A stretch of 64,000 nt of DNA from Actinopolymorpha pittospori (GTDB lineage: Bacteria; Actinomycetota; Actinomycetes; Propionibacteriales; Actinopolymorphaceae). The translations under genes were made by a program, and so were the position numbers. How positions within the stretch are numbered: the first letter of the stretch is position 1; each line of letters starts with the position of its first letter. The notes under the pieces are model-generated. The model did no database searches. It was not told where the DNA came from and worked only from the letters and a program-made list of their open reading frames with translations. Shown here one piece after another: positions 17,512 to 25,921 of the stretch. Location of the stretch: positions 10,346,717 to 10,410,716 of the forward strand of contig NZ_JADBEM010000001.1 in assembly GCF_014873875.1 (NCBI RefSeq), read 5' to 3'.

Positions 17512-18054
17512 GTGACCTCGGTGCGCACGCGGTGGAGGATCCTGGGCGAACGGGTCGTCGACGATAACCGCCACATCCGGTTGTCGAGCGTCGACGTCGA
17601 GCTTCCGGACCGAACGCGGTTCACGCAGTACGTCGCTCGGATGCCGCGGAGCGCGATGACCGTCGTCCTCGACGAGCAGCGCCGGGTCCTCCTGATGTAC
17701 CGGCACCGGTTCGTCATCGACCAGTGGGTGTGGGAGCTCCCCGGCGGCTACGTCGACCAGGCCGAGGACATCGCGGCCGCTGCCGCCCGGGAGGTCGAGG
17801 AAGAAACCGGCTGGCGCCCCCGCTCGATGCGACACCTGGTGACGTTCCAGCCGTCCGTCGGTTCGCTCGACCAGCCGCAGGAGCTCTACCTCGCCCGCGG
17901 CGCCGACCAGGTGCACGACACACCGGACATCAACGAGGCCGAACGGGTGCGCTGGGTCCCGCTCGAGGAGGCCGTCCACCTGATCGACACCGGCGAGATC
18001 GTCGGGGCCGCCACCGTGGTCGGCGTCTACCGCGCGCTGACGCTTGCTCCCTGA
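17512..18054 (+). CDS. NUDIX hydrolase (ADP-ribose pyrophosphatase-like)
   Basis: The 180-aa protein carries a perfect Nudix box at residues 79-101: Gly, five residues, Glu, seven residues, then REVEEETGW. The preceding sequence (VLLMYRHRF, WVWELPGGY) is typical of ADP-ribose/nucleotide-sugar pyrophosphatases. It would hydrolyse a nucleoside diphosphate linked to another group, using Mg2+. The start at 17512 is chosen over the longer frame at 17443 because a leaderless-type -10 lies directly before it. Its end overlaps the convergent methyltransferase gene by 28 bp. Confidence 0.9.
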   Translation: MTSVRTRWRILGERVVDDNRHIRLSSVDVELPDRTRFTQYVARMPRSAMTVVLDEQRRVLLMYRHRFVIDQWVWELPGGYVDQAEDIAAAAAREVEEETGWRPRSMRHLVTFQPSVGSLDQPQELYLARGADQVHDTPDINEAERVRWVPLEEAVHLIDTGEIVGAATVVGVYRALTLAP

Positions 18055-18848
18055 CCCGACTCGCGGTCCTTCGCGGCGAGCAGGACGTAGCCGCCGGGAA
18101 GCCTGGACACCTCCCGCTCGGCCGCCTGGCCGTCGGGGCTCTCGCTCGGGTACTCCTCCACCAGTTCGATCCGCAGGCCCGCCCGAGCGATCGCCGTGAC
18201 GACATCGCCGAGGGGCCAGCGGAACTCCACCGACTCCGGCATGACGTCACCAGCTCCGGTACCCGCCAGGCAGGAGGGCCCCGCGGCGTTCCACTGGGGT
18301 CGACCACGGCGGAAGTAGTCATCGACGGCGGCGAGCCGACCGCCGTCGACCCTCAGGCAGCCGTTGAGAGGGTGGATCTCGTCCATCAGCAGACGGCCGC
18401 CCAGCTTCAGCGCGGACGCCACGATCGCCGCCCAACGATCGAGGTCCGGTAGCCAGCAAAGGGCTCCGCAGCTGACGAAGACGACGTCGAACGTCCCGGC
18501 CCGCAGGTCGGGCGGCAGGTCGTAGACGTCCGCGACGACGAACCTCGCGGCCAGGCCCGCGGTCTCCGCCTTCCGCCGCGCGTGCCTGATGTTCTGCGGC
18601 GCGATGTCCACCCCGGTGACGTGGGCGCCGACGAGGGCCAGGCTGAGCGTGTCCTCCCCGGACGCGCACTGCAGGTGCAGGACGTCGAGGCCCTGCCAGT
18701 CCGAGATCGGCAGCTCCTCGGCAGCGAGGTTCGCGACACCCTCCGCGAACAGGTCGCCCGGGTGCAGGCCGTCACCTCGCACGACGGCGATGACGTCCCA
18801 GGCACGTCGATTGATCTCGGTGAGGCGGGCGATCTCGGCGCGCTCCAT
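18027..18848 (-). CDS. SAM-dependent class I methyltransferase
   Basis: The 273-aa cytosolic protein has the class I fold: motif I VLHLQCASGEDTLSLA, then VTGVDIAPQNIRHAR for the ribose contact and FVVADVYDLP and FDVVFVSCGALCWL for later motifs. The GxGxG of motif I is the variant CASGED, as in UbiE/Methyltransf_11-type proteins that begin with an Asn-Arg-x-Trp signature (here NRRAWD). The substrate is unknown. The ATG at 18848 starts MERAEIARLTEIN. Confidence 0.88.
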   Translation of the reverse strand: MERAEIARLTEINRRAWDVIAVVRGDGLHPGDLFAEGVANLAAEELPISDWQGLDVLHLQCASGEDTLSLALVGAHVTGVDIAPQNIRHARRKAETAGLAARFVVADVYDLPPDLRAGTFDVVFVSCGALCWLPDLDRWAAIVASALKLGGRLLMDEIHPLNGCLRVDGGRLAAVDDYFRRGRPQWNAAGPSCLAGTGAGDVMPESVEFRWPLGDVVTAIARAGLRIELVEEYPSESPDGQAAEREVSRLPGGYVLLAAKDRESGQGASVSAR

Positions 18849-18932
18849 GCGGGCGAGGGTAGGAAGGCGACGGGAGCCTCGGCCAGTGGTTTTCCGGCGG
18901 GAGACGCCGCCGGGTCATCCGCCGCGCGGAAG

Positions 18933-19349
18933 CTAGGCGGGCTCGCCGGCGAGCCGCTGGAGTACGGAGAGCAGCGTCTTCCGCTCCCGGTCGCTGAGCT
19001 CGCCGAGTAGTTCCTCCTCCATCGCGCGGATGTCGGCACGTGCCTGTGCCAGGCGGCGTTCACCGGCCGGTGTGAGTCGCACGATGCGCGCTCGGCGGTC
19101 GGTGGGGTCGGCTTCGCGGACGAGGAGACCTTCGCCCTCGAGATCGTCGAGCAGCCTGATCAGGCGCGTCTTGTCGTAGGCGATGGCCTGGGCGAGCGCG
19201 AGCTGGGTGGGGGCCTCCTGCTGCGCGAGCTGGGACAGGACGACGTAGTCCCACATCTTCAGGTCGCGGGCGGCGAGCAGCGGCGTTTCGGCGTCGATGA
19301 GGCGGCGGGTGATACGCGCGAAGAGTGCGCCCAGATCCTGCCGCTCCAT
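18933..19349 (-). CDS. MarR-family transcriptional regulator
   Basis: The 138-aa protein has the MarR winged-helix layout: helices (WDYVVLSQLA), recognition region (TQLALAQAIAYDKTRLIRLLDDLEGEGLLVRE), beta wing with DRRARIVRLT, and a C-terminal dimerisation helix. MarR proteins usually repress a divergent gene and are released by small ligands. The divergent gene at 19520 is separated by 170 bp that contain a 37-bp palindrome over a strong promoter, its likely operator. Confidence 0.92.
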   Translation of the reverse strand: MERQDLGALFARITRRLIDAETPLLAARDLKMWDYVVLSQLAQQEAPTQLALAQAIAYDKTRLIRLLDDLEGEGLLVREADPTDRRARIVRLTPAGERRLAQARADIRAMEEELLGELSDRERKTLLSVLQRLAGEPA

Positions 19350-19457
19350 CCGGCAATCCTACAAATCCCGCGACACGGGCCCGGTGGGCACGGACCGGGA
19401 GCACCTCGGCCGAGACACCTCCTCGCCCGCCTCGCCCGGTTCGACGGCAGCACGACC

Positions 19458-19503
19458 TTGACAGGATAATAAGCAGATGTAGATTATCTACGTCTGCTTA
19501 TTA
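19458..19503 (+). promoter_or_regulatory. Strong promoter overlapped by a 37-bp palindrome (probable MarR operator)
   Basis: A consensus -35 TTGACA (19458-19463) and -10 TAGATT (19480-19485) are 16 bases apart. A palindrome spans 19467-19503, centred on 19485: outer arms TAATAAGCAGA / TCTGCTTATTA are perfect and the inner arms TGTAGAT / ATCTACG differ at one position. Being AT-rich in very GC-rich DNA, it stands out. It covers the -10, so bound MarR protein would block transcription of the gene at 19520. Confidence 0.85.
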
Positions 19504-19519
19504 CTTGGAGGGATGGACA

Positions 19520-20116
19520 ATGGATCTCGTGGATCTCAACCGGCGTGCGGTCGATCGCTGCGTCGAACTCGTCGCCGGCGTGGATGCCGCGGCGCTGGAG
19601 CGACCCACTCCGTGCGCGGGTTGGACGCTCGGCGACCTGCTGGCGCACATGATCGCCCAGCACCGGGGTTTCGCCGCCGCGGCCGACGGCAACGGTCGCG
19701 ATCGGGCGGCGTGGGAGGTACGGCCGCTCGGCCCGGATCCGGCCGTCGACTACGAGGCGGCGGCGCGGGGAGTGCAGGCGTCGTTCGGCGCCGACGGCGT
19801 ACTGGACCGGGAGTGCTGGCTTCCCGAGTTCAGCGAGGACAGCCCGTTCCCGGGCCGGATGGCGCTCACCTTCCACCTGGTCGACTACGTGGTGCACGGC
19901 TGGGACGTCGCCGCCAGCCTCGGCGTCGAGGCGGACTTCGCCGCCGACCTCGTCGCGGCCGCGCAGCGGATCGCGGAGCAGGTGCCGACGGGCTCCGTCC
20001 GCGAGGAACCCGGAGCCGCCTTCGGCCCCGCGCTGCCGGCGGAGCCGACCGCGTCGCCGATGGACGCGTTGCTCCTGCACCTCGGACGTAACCCGTCCTG
20101 GCCGAAGGTGGGTTGA
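19520..20116 (+). CDS. TIGR03086/mycothiol-dependent maleylpyruvate isomerase-like (DinB-fold) protein
   Basis: The 198-aa protein opens with the family signature: LNRRAVDRCVELV, then PTPCAGWTLGDLLAHM with a metal-binding His, and later HLVDYVVHGWDVA with further His ligands. TIGR03086 proteins adopt a four-helix DinB fold, bind a metal and are thought to act with mycothiol in actinobacteria. The ATG at 19520 has GGAGGG seven bases upstream. A MarR-type operator covers its promoter, so it is probably induced by a toxic compound. Confidence 0.85.
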   Translation: MDLVDLNRRAVDRCVELVAGVDAAALERPTPCAGWTLGDLLAHMIAQHRGFAAAADGNGRDRAAWEVRPLGPDPAVDYEAAARGVQASFGADGVLDRECWLPEFSEDSPFPGRMALTFHLVDYVVHGWDVAASLGVEADFAADLVAAAQRIAEQVPTGSVREEPGAAFGPALPAEPTASPMDALLLHLGRNPSWPKVG

Positions 20117-20186
20117 GCCCCCGGCCGAGAGCCCGGCCAGGACGCCGGTCGCGGCGCCGGTCAGAGACGCCGATCCAGGACTCCGG

Positions 20187-21350
20187 TCAGAACGTCGGCA
20201 CCGGGACGCGTTCGCCGTCGCGCAGCGCGGACTCGTGCGCGCAGATTCCCGGTGCGGTCCAGGCGGCGGACGTCGCGGCGTCGATGGCCGGAGCCCGGCG
20301 TTCGACGATGCTGGAGACGAACTCGTGCACGAGGTAGGGGTGCGAGCCGCCGTGCCCGGCGACCTTCGTGACCGGCGGTCCGCCGTCGGCAGGTGTCAGG
20401 GTGTATTTCCGCACGTAGCGGGCGAGGGCCTCGGGCAGCCGGGACGCGAAGTCGGGCGGCTCCAGTTCGGTCTCCCGGGCGGACCGCCCCCGCCCCTGCG
20501 GGCCCAGCGGGAGGAGTTCGAACATCCGCATGGGCTCGTCCGGCACACCCGACCACTCCAGGCTGCGCTGGTCGCCGTATACCGAGAAGCCCTCGACGTA
20601 GGACCGTGCGATCTGGAAGAACGACATCGTGATGTCGGCGACGACGTCGGAGTCCCGCAGCCGGAACAGCCCCACCTCGGTCGGGAACGGGTTACCGAAG
20701 TGCGCGGTGCGTTCCTCGCTCATCCGGGCGGAACCAAGAGCGGTGACGTCGGCGACGGTGCTGCCGGTCAGCGCCAGCAGTGGCGAGAGTGCGTGGGTGA
20801 TGTACTTCATCGGCGGGTAGCCCTGCCAGTAGTCGGGATACCCGTCGAGGTTCTGGATGTGGTAGCCGCGGTAGAGCGTGAGCGCGCCCAACTCGCCGGC
20901 GCGGTACATCTCCTCCGCGAGGAGGTACTCACGCCCGTAGGCCGAGGTCTCCATCATCATGTAGTTCTTGCCCGACTCCCGCTGCGCGGCGACGATCGCG
21001 CGCAGGTCGTCGAGTTCGGTCGCCATCGGGACGGCGCAGGCGCAGTGCTTGCCGGCCCGGAGCACGGCGAGGGAGTACTCCGCGTGGAACGCGACCGGCG
21101 CGAGGATGTGCACGGCGTCCCAGCGGTCGTCGGCGAGTACGTCGTCCAGCCGGGTGTAGCGGTCGGTGATGCCGTACCGGTCACCGACCGCGGCGAGGCG
21201 TTCGGGTGAGGAGTCGACGAGCCCGACCCGGCCGACGTGGGGGTGGTCGGCGTAGAGCGGGACGAAGTCCGCGCCGAAGCCGAGCCCGACCACGGCGACG
21301 TCGAGCGGTCGGCCGTCGGCCCCGCTCCCGTCCACCCGACCGTCGTTCAT
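20187..21350 (-). CDS. Gfo/Idh/MocA-family oxidoreductase
   Basis: The 387-aa enzyme has an N-terminal Rossmann domain (DVAVVGLGFGADFVPLY), the family motif AGKHCACAVPMA, a variant of the usual EKP motif in which Glu-Lys-Pro is replaced by Ala-Val-Pro, and a C-terminal beta sheet. Such enzymes use NAD(P) to oxidise or reduce sugars and cyclitols. Loss of the EKP Lys, which is normally catalytic, suggests an altered mechanism. GGAGG lies eight bases before the ATG at 21350. It diverges from the 625-aa protein gene at 21530, so the two may share a carbohydrate pathway. Confidence 0.87.
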   Translation of the reverse strand: MNDGRVDGSGADGRPLDVAVVGLGFGADFVPLYADHPHVGRVGLVDSSPERLAAVGDRYGITDRYTRLDDVLADDRWDAVHILAPVAFHAEYSLAVLRAGKHCACAVPMATELDDLRAIVAAQRESGKNYMMMETSAYGREYLLAEEMYRAGELGALTLYRGYHIQNLDGYPDYWQGYPPMKYITHALSPLLALTGSTVADVTALGSARMSEERTAHFGNPFPTEVGLFRLRDSDVVADITMSFFQIARSYVEGFSVYGDQRSLEWSGVPDEPMRMFELLPLGPQGRGRSARETELEPPDFASRLPEALARYVRKYTLTPADGGPPVTKVAGHGGSHPYLVHEFVSSIVERRAPAIDAATSAAWTAPGICAHESALRDGERVPVPTF

Positions 21351-21529
21351 GCGAGCGTCCTCCGTCCGACCGGCACCTGCGTCGAGCGGGCAGTTTTCCA
21401 TAGCCGCGACCAGCCTGGCCATCCCGGTCGGCGAGTAAAGTCCAAGCCCGCAAGGACGACTACAGTGCCAGGCGGGCAGGCCATCCCGTACGGGCCCGTA
21501 TCCGGCGCGACCACAGGAGACACGGACTC

Positions 21530-23407
21530 ATGAGCGACCATGATCCGATCCGCGACCTTCCGACCATCGCATCCGGCGCGCAGGCCGCACCGCCCGCGTG
21601 GGCCCGGTCGCAGCGTGAGCTCCTGCGGGAGTTCGAGGAGGCCGCACTGACCTTCGTCGACCGCTACGCCCGGCCCGACGGAACGCTGCCGTGGCGGACG
21701 CAGTGGCCCGGCATGGACGGCTCGGACGACCCCTACGAAGGGTTCCAGGGCCTGCCAATGCTCTACCTGCTCGGCGGTGGGGAGCAGCTGCTCTCCCTCG
21801 CCCGCCGGCAGTGGGAGGCGGTCACCTGGCAGTGGACGGAGTACGGCCAGATCCACCGCGAGTTCGACGCGTACTACGACTGGATGCACCACGGCGAGGC
21901 CAACAACCTGCTCTACCTGCTGGCCCAGGCCGACCCGACCAGCTTCCGCGAACGCCAGCGCGCCGTGACGTTCGCCCGGCTCTACACCGGCGAGGACCCG
22001 GCCGCGCCGAACTACGACCCGACGCGCCGGCTGATCCGCTCACCCCTGACCGGCTCCCGCGGGCCACGCTTCACCTGCACGGCCGAGGACTGGTCGACGC
22101 ACCGTGAGGTGCTCGACAACTACCCGCCGCCGTTCGAGGACCTGCCCGGCGTCACGGGGCCGAAGTGCCAGTGGACCGACGACCCCGTCTACGCCGAGAT
22201 CCTCGACCGGATGAACGCCCGGATGACCCGCGGCGACGTCCCGCTCAACCTCACCTCGACCAGCCTGATGGCGCACGCGTACCTCTACACCGGCGACGCC
22301 CGCTTCCGCGACTGGGTGCTTGACTACCACGACGCGTGGCGGGCCCGCGCCGAACGCAACGGCGGCATCATCCCCGACAACGTCGGGCTGGACGACGTGA
22401 TCGGGCAGTACATGGACGGCGCCTGGTGGGGCGGCTACTACGGCTGGCGGTGGCCGCACGGCGCCTCCCAGCTCGTGGAGGCGGTCGCGATCGGGTCAAT
22501 CAACGCCGTCCTGCTGGACGGGAAGACCGCGCACCTCGACCTGGTCCGCTCCCAGCTCGACGAGCTGTGGGCACTCGGCCGGGAGGAGGACGACGGCTGG
22601 GTCACGCCGTACAAGCACCTCGACGCCGGCTGGACCGACTTCCGCCCGCCGGACTATCGGATTCCGGTCGCCTGCTGGAGCCTCAGCCACGAGCAGCAGG
22701 ACCTCGACCGCGTACTCCGGCTGCCGGGATCGGAGCGCTGGGGCGAGCCGACCGACCGGATGGTCAAGGGCAACGGCGCGGCCAACAGCCAGCACTGGTT
22801 CGCCTACGTCCAGGGCGGCAGCCCCGACTACCCCAACCGCATCCTCGAGGTCAACCACCGCCAGCTCCACGAGCGGATGGAGCAGATCCGGCACGACGAC
22901 GGCGATCCGGCGGAGTGGGACGTCCACCACTGGCAGAACATGAGCCCGGTCTTCCCCGAGGGTCTGGTCCAGCTCATGCACGGTACGCCGCTGCACCTGT
23001 ATCACGGCGGGCTGCAGTTCGCGACGGTCCGCTACTTCGACGCGGTGGCTCGGCGGACGGGGCTGCCGCCGGAGGTCGCCGCGCTGGTCGAGCGGGTCGA
23101 CGGCTCCTCGGCGACCGTGCACCTCGTCAACTGCGGAAACGCCCACCGCGACCTCGTCGTCCAGGCGGGTGGCTTCGGGGAGCACGTCATCGAGCACGCG
23201 ACGGTCCTCACCGGCGACGGGTCGAGCGAGCGGCAGCAGGTGGAGGGGAAGTGGCTGCGGGTGCGGATCGGGCCGGGCGCCCAGGTCCGACTCCGCCTCG
23301 CCCTCCGCCGCTTCGCCAACGACCCGTCGTACGACACGCCCTGGTCCACCCGCGCCGACCGGCCCGCGCTGCTTCGTGGCCGCGACCTCGACGGGCCCGC
23401 CGCCTAG
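21530..23407 (+). CDS. Conserved protein with a helical-barrel glycosidase-like pattern, function unknown
   Basis: The 625-aa cytosolic protein has no signal peptide. It shows many aromatic helix pairs (YGQIHREFDAYYDWMHHGEANNL, in two parts) and a central GGIIPDNVGLDDVIG and MDGAWWGGYYGWRWPHG. A beta-rich C-terminal domain follows (from about 520). This arrangement resembles alpha/alpha-barrel glycoside hydrolases or lyases with a C-terminal sheet, but no family is certain. The ribosome site CAGGAG precedes the ATG. The divergent neighbour is a Gfo/Idh/MocA oxidoreductase, which supports a role in sugar breakdown. Confidence 0.72.
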   Translation: MSDHDPIRDLPTIASGAQAAPPAWARSQRELLREFEEAALTFVDRYARPDGTLPWRTQWPGMDGSDDPYEGFQGLPMLYLLGGGEQLLSLARRQWEAVTWQWTEYGQIHREFDAYYDWMHHGEANNLLYLLAQADPTSFRERQRAVTFARLYTGEDPAAPNYDPTRRLIRSPLTGSRGPRFTCTAEDWSTHREVLDNYPPPFEDLPGVTGPKCQWTDDPVYAEILDRMNARMTRGDVPLNLTSTSLMAHAYLYTGDARFRDWVLDYHDAWRARAERNGGIIPDNVGLDDVIGQYMDGAWWGGYYGWRWPHGASQLVEAVAIGSINAVLLDGKTAHLDLVRSQLDELWALGREEDDGWVTPYKHLDAGWTDFRPPDYRIPVACWSLSHEQQDLDRVLRLPGSERWGEPTDRMVKGNGAANSQHWFAYVQGGSPDYPNRILEVNHRQLHERMEQIRHDDGDPAEWDVHHWQNMSPVFPEGLVQLMHGTPLHLYHGGLQFATVRYFDAVARRTGLPPEVAALVERVDGSSATVHLVNCGNAHRDLVVQAGGFGEHVIEHATVLTGDGSSERQQVEGKWLRVRIGPGAQVRLRLALRRFANDPSYDTPWSTRADRPALLRGRDLDGPAA

Positions 23408-23423
23408 CGCGGGTCCGTCAGGG

Positions 23424-24149
23424 TCAGCCGTCGCCTTGGCCGGGTAGCACGCAGCCGTCCGGGGTGCACACGCCGTCGGTGCCGGCCACACCGGGCAGCA
23501 GCGAGATCGTGGCGGGGTGGCTCTCCTGCCAGGCGGTGGTCAGGGCCGAGAGCAGGTCCTGCGTACCGATCGCGCCTGGGATGGCGTATCGGCCGTCCAG
23601 GACGATGAACGGGGTGCCGCGAGCGCCGAGGCGCTGGGCGGCGCGCTGGTCGGCGGCCACCCGGTCCCGGTAGCGCCGGCTGTCCATGGCCTCGGCGGCC
23701 CCTTCCCGGTCCAGACCCACCTCGGCGGCGAAGGCAAGGACCTGCTCGGCGGTCCACAGCTTGCGGGCCGTACCGAAGTGTGCCTGGAACATCGCCGACC
23801 AGACCTCGTCGCCGCGGCCCTGGTCTGTCGCGTAGGCGAGGAGTTCGTGGGCAAGGTCGGTCGGGCCGAGCGTCCGCTCCAGCGCGTGGTAGGGCCGGAG
23901 TCCCTCGCTTCGGGCTACCGCTTCGATCGAGGTGAGGATCTGCTCCCCGGTCGCCTGGGGCATCCCGGCCACCTCGAACAGCTCACGCTGGGTGATGCCT
24001 TCGCGGGGCAGGTCGGGGTGTATCTGGAACGAACGGTGGGTCACCGTCACCTCCGAGGCGTGCTCGAAGCGGTCCAGGGCCAGGCGCAGCCGGTGGTCCA
24101 TCAGTCCGCAGTAGGGGCAAACGATGTCGGACCAGAACTCGATCTTCAT
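23424..24149 (-). CDS. DsbA-family (FrnE/2-hydroxychromene isomerase-like) oxidoreductase
   Basis: The 241-aa cytosolic protein has a thioredoxin-like fold opening with IEFWSDIVCPYCGLMD. CPYC is the active-site pair. A helical insert and the cis-proline region GTPFIVLDGRYAIPGA follow, as in FrnE-type DsbA proteins. There is no signal peptide, which separates it from periplasmic DsbA. The C-terminus has an extra Cys pair (CTPDGC). It diverges from an HxlR regulator at 24272, a common pairing in redox or electrophile stress. Confidence 0.9.
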   Translation of the reverse strand: MKIEFWSDIVCPYCGLMDHRLRLALDRFEHASEVTVTHRSFQIHPDLPREGITQRELFEVAGMPQATGEQILTSIEAVARSEGLRPYHALERTLGPTDLAHELLAYATDQGRGDEVWSAMFQAHFGTARKLWTAEQVLAFAAEVGLDREGAAEAMDSRRYRDRVAADQRAAQRLGARGTPFIVLDGRYAIPGAIGTQDLLSALTTAWQESHPATISLLPGVAGTDGVCTPDGCVLPGQGDG

Positions 24150-24271
24150 GAAGATCACCCTTGCTCTGCTTGATACATACCTTCTGTTCGTAGCCACATC
24201 GTGCATTAGAATCAGGGGCCTACAAAAGGCACACTCATGTGCGTGGGCCACGACGACGAAGGACGATGACC

Positions 24272-24712
24272 ATGGCGACGCTCCGGAAGACGCGGACCGG
24301 CGTGCGAAAGAACGTGCGCAGCGTGCCGGGTCCGTGCGCACAGTGGAACGACTCCGACGCGGACTTCATCCGCGAGATCCTCGATCTGGTCGGCGACAAG
24401 TGGAGCGTGCTGATCATCGGAACCCTTGCCAACGGTCCGATCCGCTACTCCGACCTCGCCGACGCGATCCCCGGCATCTCCCAGCGCATGCTGACGTTGA
24501 CACTGAGGCAACTGCAGCGCGACGGCCTCCTCACGCGAACCGCCTACCCCGAGGTGCCGCCTCGGGTCGAGTACGCCCTGACCGACCTCGGCACCTCGTT
24601 GCTGTCCACCGTCCTCGCACTGGCCGCGTGGTCAGCCGACCACCACGCCGAGATCCGCCGTCACCAACAGGCCTTCGACACCGACGCCGAGACGACACCT
24701 GCCCGGGTCTGA
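24272..24712 (+). CDS. HxlR-family transcriptional regulator
   Basis: The 146-aa protein matches the HxlR winged helix: FIREILDLVGDKWSVLIIGTLANGPIRYSDLADAIPGISQRML, split here as the recognition core, then LTLTLRQLQRDGLL and PPRVEYALTDLG. A Cys just before the domain (PGPCAQWND) is at the position used as a redox sensor in HypR/HxlR relatives. The ATG at 24272 is preferred over 24266 or the GTG at 24239 because AAGGA lies eight bases upstream. It is divergent from the DsbA-like gene and probably controls it. The 122-bp intergenic region is AT-richer than its surroundings, but no clear palindrome was found. Confidence 0.9.
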   Translation: MATLRKTRTGVRKNVRSVPGPCAQWNDSDADFIREILDLVGDKWSVLIIGTLANGPIRYSDLADAIPGISQRMLTLTLRQLQRDGLLTRTAYPEVPPRVEYALTDLGTSLLSTVLALAAWSADHHAEIRRHQQAFDTDAETTPARV

Positions 24713-24731
24713 ACCGAACGCCCCCTGCTCG

Positions 24732-25142
24732 CTACATCGCGAAGCGACCGGCGGCGACCAGATGGGCCGCGCGGCGTACGAGCTCGCCCGCCACGTCGAT
24801 GTCGAGATCGTCGAGCCGTCGGAAGCGGATGCAGCTCTTGCCGACGCTGACCCTGCCGAGCCGCTCGGCGTTGGCCTCCGCGAGATACCCCTCCTGGTCG
24901 GCGGCGCAGATGTAGAGGGAGACGTACTGCTTGTTGTTGGTGAGGCCGACCGGGAACCAGTCGCCTTCCCGGCCAGAGGCGTACCGGTAGTGGTAGTGGC
25001 CGTAGCCGATGAAGCGGGTCCACATGCGAACCTCGAGTTCGGGGACCTCGACCCGGATCCGTTCGTGGACGGCGCGCACGATCTCTCGCCGACCGTCGGG
25101 TAGTCCGGCGATGTAGTCGGCGACCGCCGAGTCGACAGCCAT
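24732..25142 (-). CDS. DUF1801 (YdhG-like) protein
   Basis: The 136-aa protein has the DUF1801 layout: VADYIAGLPDGRREIVRAVHERI, then MWTRFIGYGHYHYRY and FPVGLTNNKQYVSLYI, and the ending KSCIRFRRLDDLD. Some relatives act in iron handling, but function is generally uncertain. The ATG at 25142 is used. A GTG at 25157 would add five residues. It is convergent with the HxlR gene. Confidence 0.82.
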   Translation of the reverse strand: MAVDSAVADYIAGLPDGRREIVRAVHERIRVEVPELEVRMWTRFIGYGHYHYRYASGREGDWFPVGLTNNKQYVSLYICAADQEGYLAEANAERLGRVSVGKSCIRFRRLDDLDIDVAGELVRRAAHLVAAGRFAM

Positions 25143-25304
25143 CGCTACCGCACCCACCCCAGCGCGCCGAAGGTGCAGAACATACCCATCGGCGGGTGCT
25201 TCGGTGGGCAGCTTCTACCCCCTCGTCCTCGCGGGTTCATCGCTCCTCCTTCGATCCGCCGGCTCGGCCCAAGGATGGCACGCTGCACCCCCGGCCGAGG
25301 GAGC

Positions 25305-25736
25305 TCATCGAGCTTCGTAGGAGTGGCCGATCGAGCCCGCGACCACGGCCAGGCTCGACTCGTAGGCGTAGCACGCGGTCCGCATGCCAGATTCGAGCTT
25401 CGCGACGGCCCGCGCATCGCCGGCAGCGGCTGCGGCGGCCAACGCCCTGGCGGCGTTACGGAGGCCCACGTCCATCGCGTGCGCATCGAACCCAGCAAGG
25501 ACATAGGCGCGCACCCCGTCGGTCAGGTGGGTCCGGAACACCGCACACGTCAGGAGCGCCCAGTCCGGCCTGGTCACTTCGAGGCCGCTCGACTCGATCT
25601 CGATGACGCTCTTCGCGGCGGGCCGTTCCTCGGGCGCAGCTTCCAGGGCGGGGGTCTGAGTACACCCGGTCAACACCGCCAACGCCGCCAACACGGCTGC
25701 CGCGACGGCGCACCCGCTGATCATCTGCCGCTTCAT
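25305..25736 (-). CDS. Small lipoprotein of unknown function
   Basis: The 143-aa protein begins MKRQMISG and has a hydrophobic stretch ending in the lipobox LAVLTGC, so it should be lipid-anchored on the outer face of the membrane. The mature part is Ala-rich and helical (RNAARALAAAAAAGDARAVA, in one block) with two Cys residues. No family was recognised. It is followed by 162 bp with no visible feature before the DUF1801 gene. Confidence 0.6.
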   Translation of the reverse strand: MKRQMISGCAVAAAVLAALAVLTGCTQTPALEAAPEERPAAKSVIEIESSGLEVTRPDWALLTCAVFRTHLTDGVRAYVLAGFDAHAMDVGLRNAARALAAAAAAGDARAVAKLESGMRTACYAYESSLAVVAGSIGHSYEAR

Positions 25737-25921
25737 GCGTTCCCCGTTCTGTGGTGCCGGTCGCGTTCCCCGCGCGACTTCTACCACCGGCCGGCCGACT
25801 CCGGGACCCCAACGCGCACACCCGTGACCGCACCGAGGCAAGGCTCGCCGTCAACCTTCCGGAAACGCGCGGTGTGGGCCGCCGGGACGAACGCCCGCCG
25901 GCCCACACCGCGCCACCACCG

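Noticed and set aside
25143..25304. Possible small gene between DUF1801 and the lipoprotein
   Set aside because: Open frames here are short, lack ribosome sites and extend into neighbouring genes in the wrong frame.
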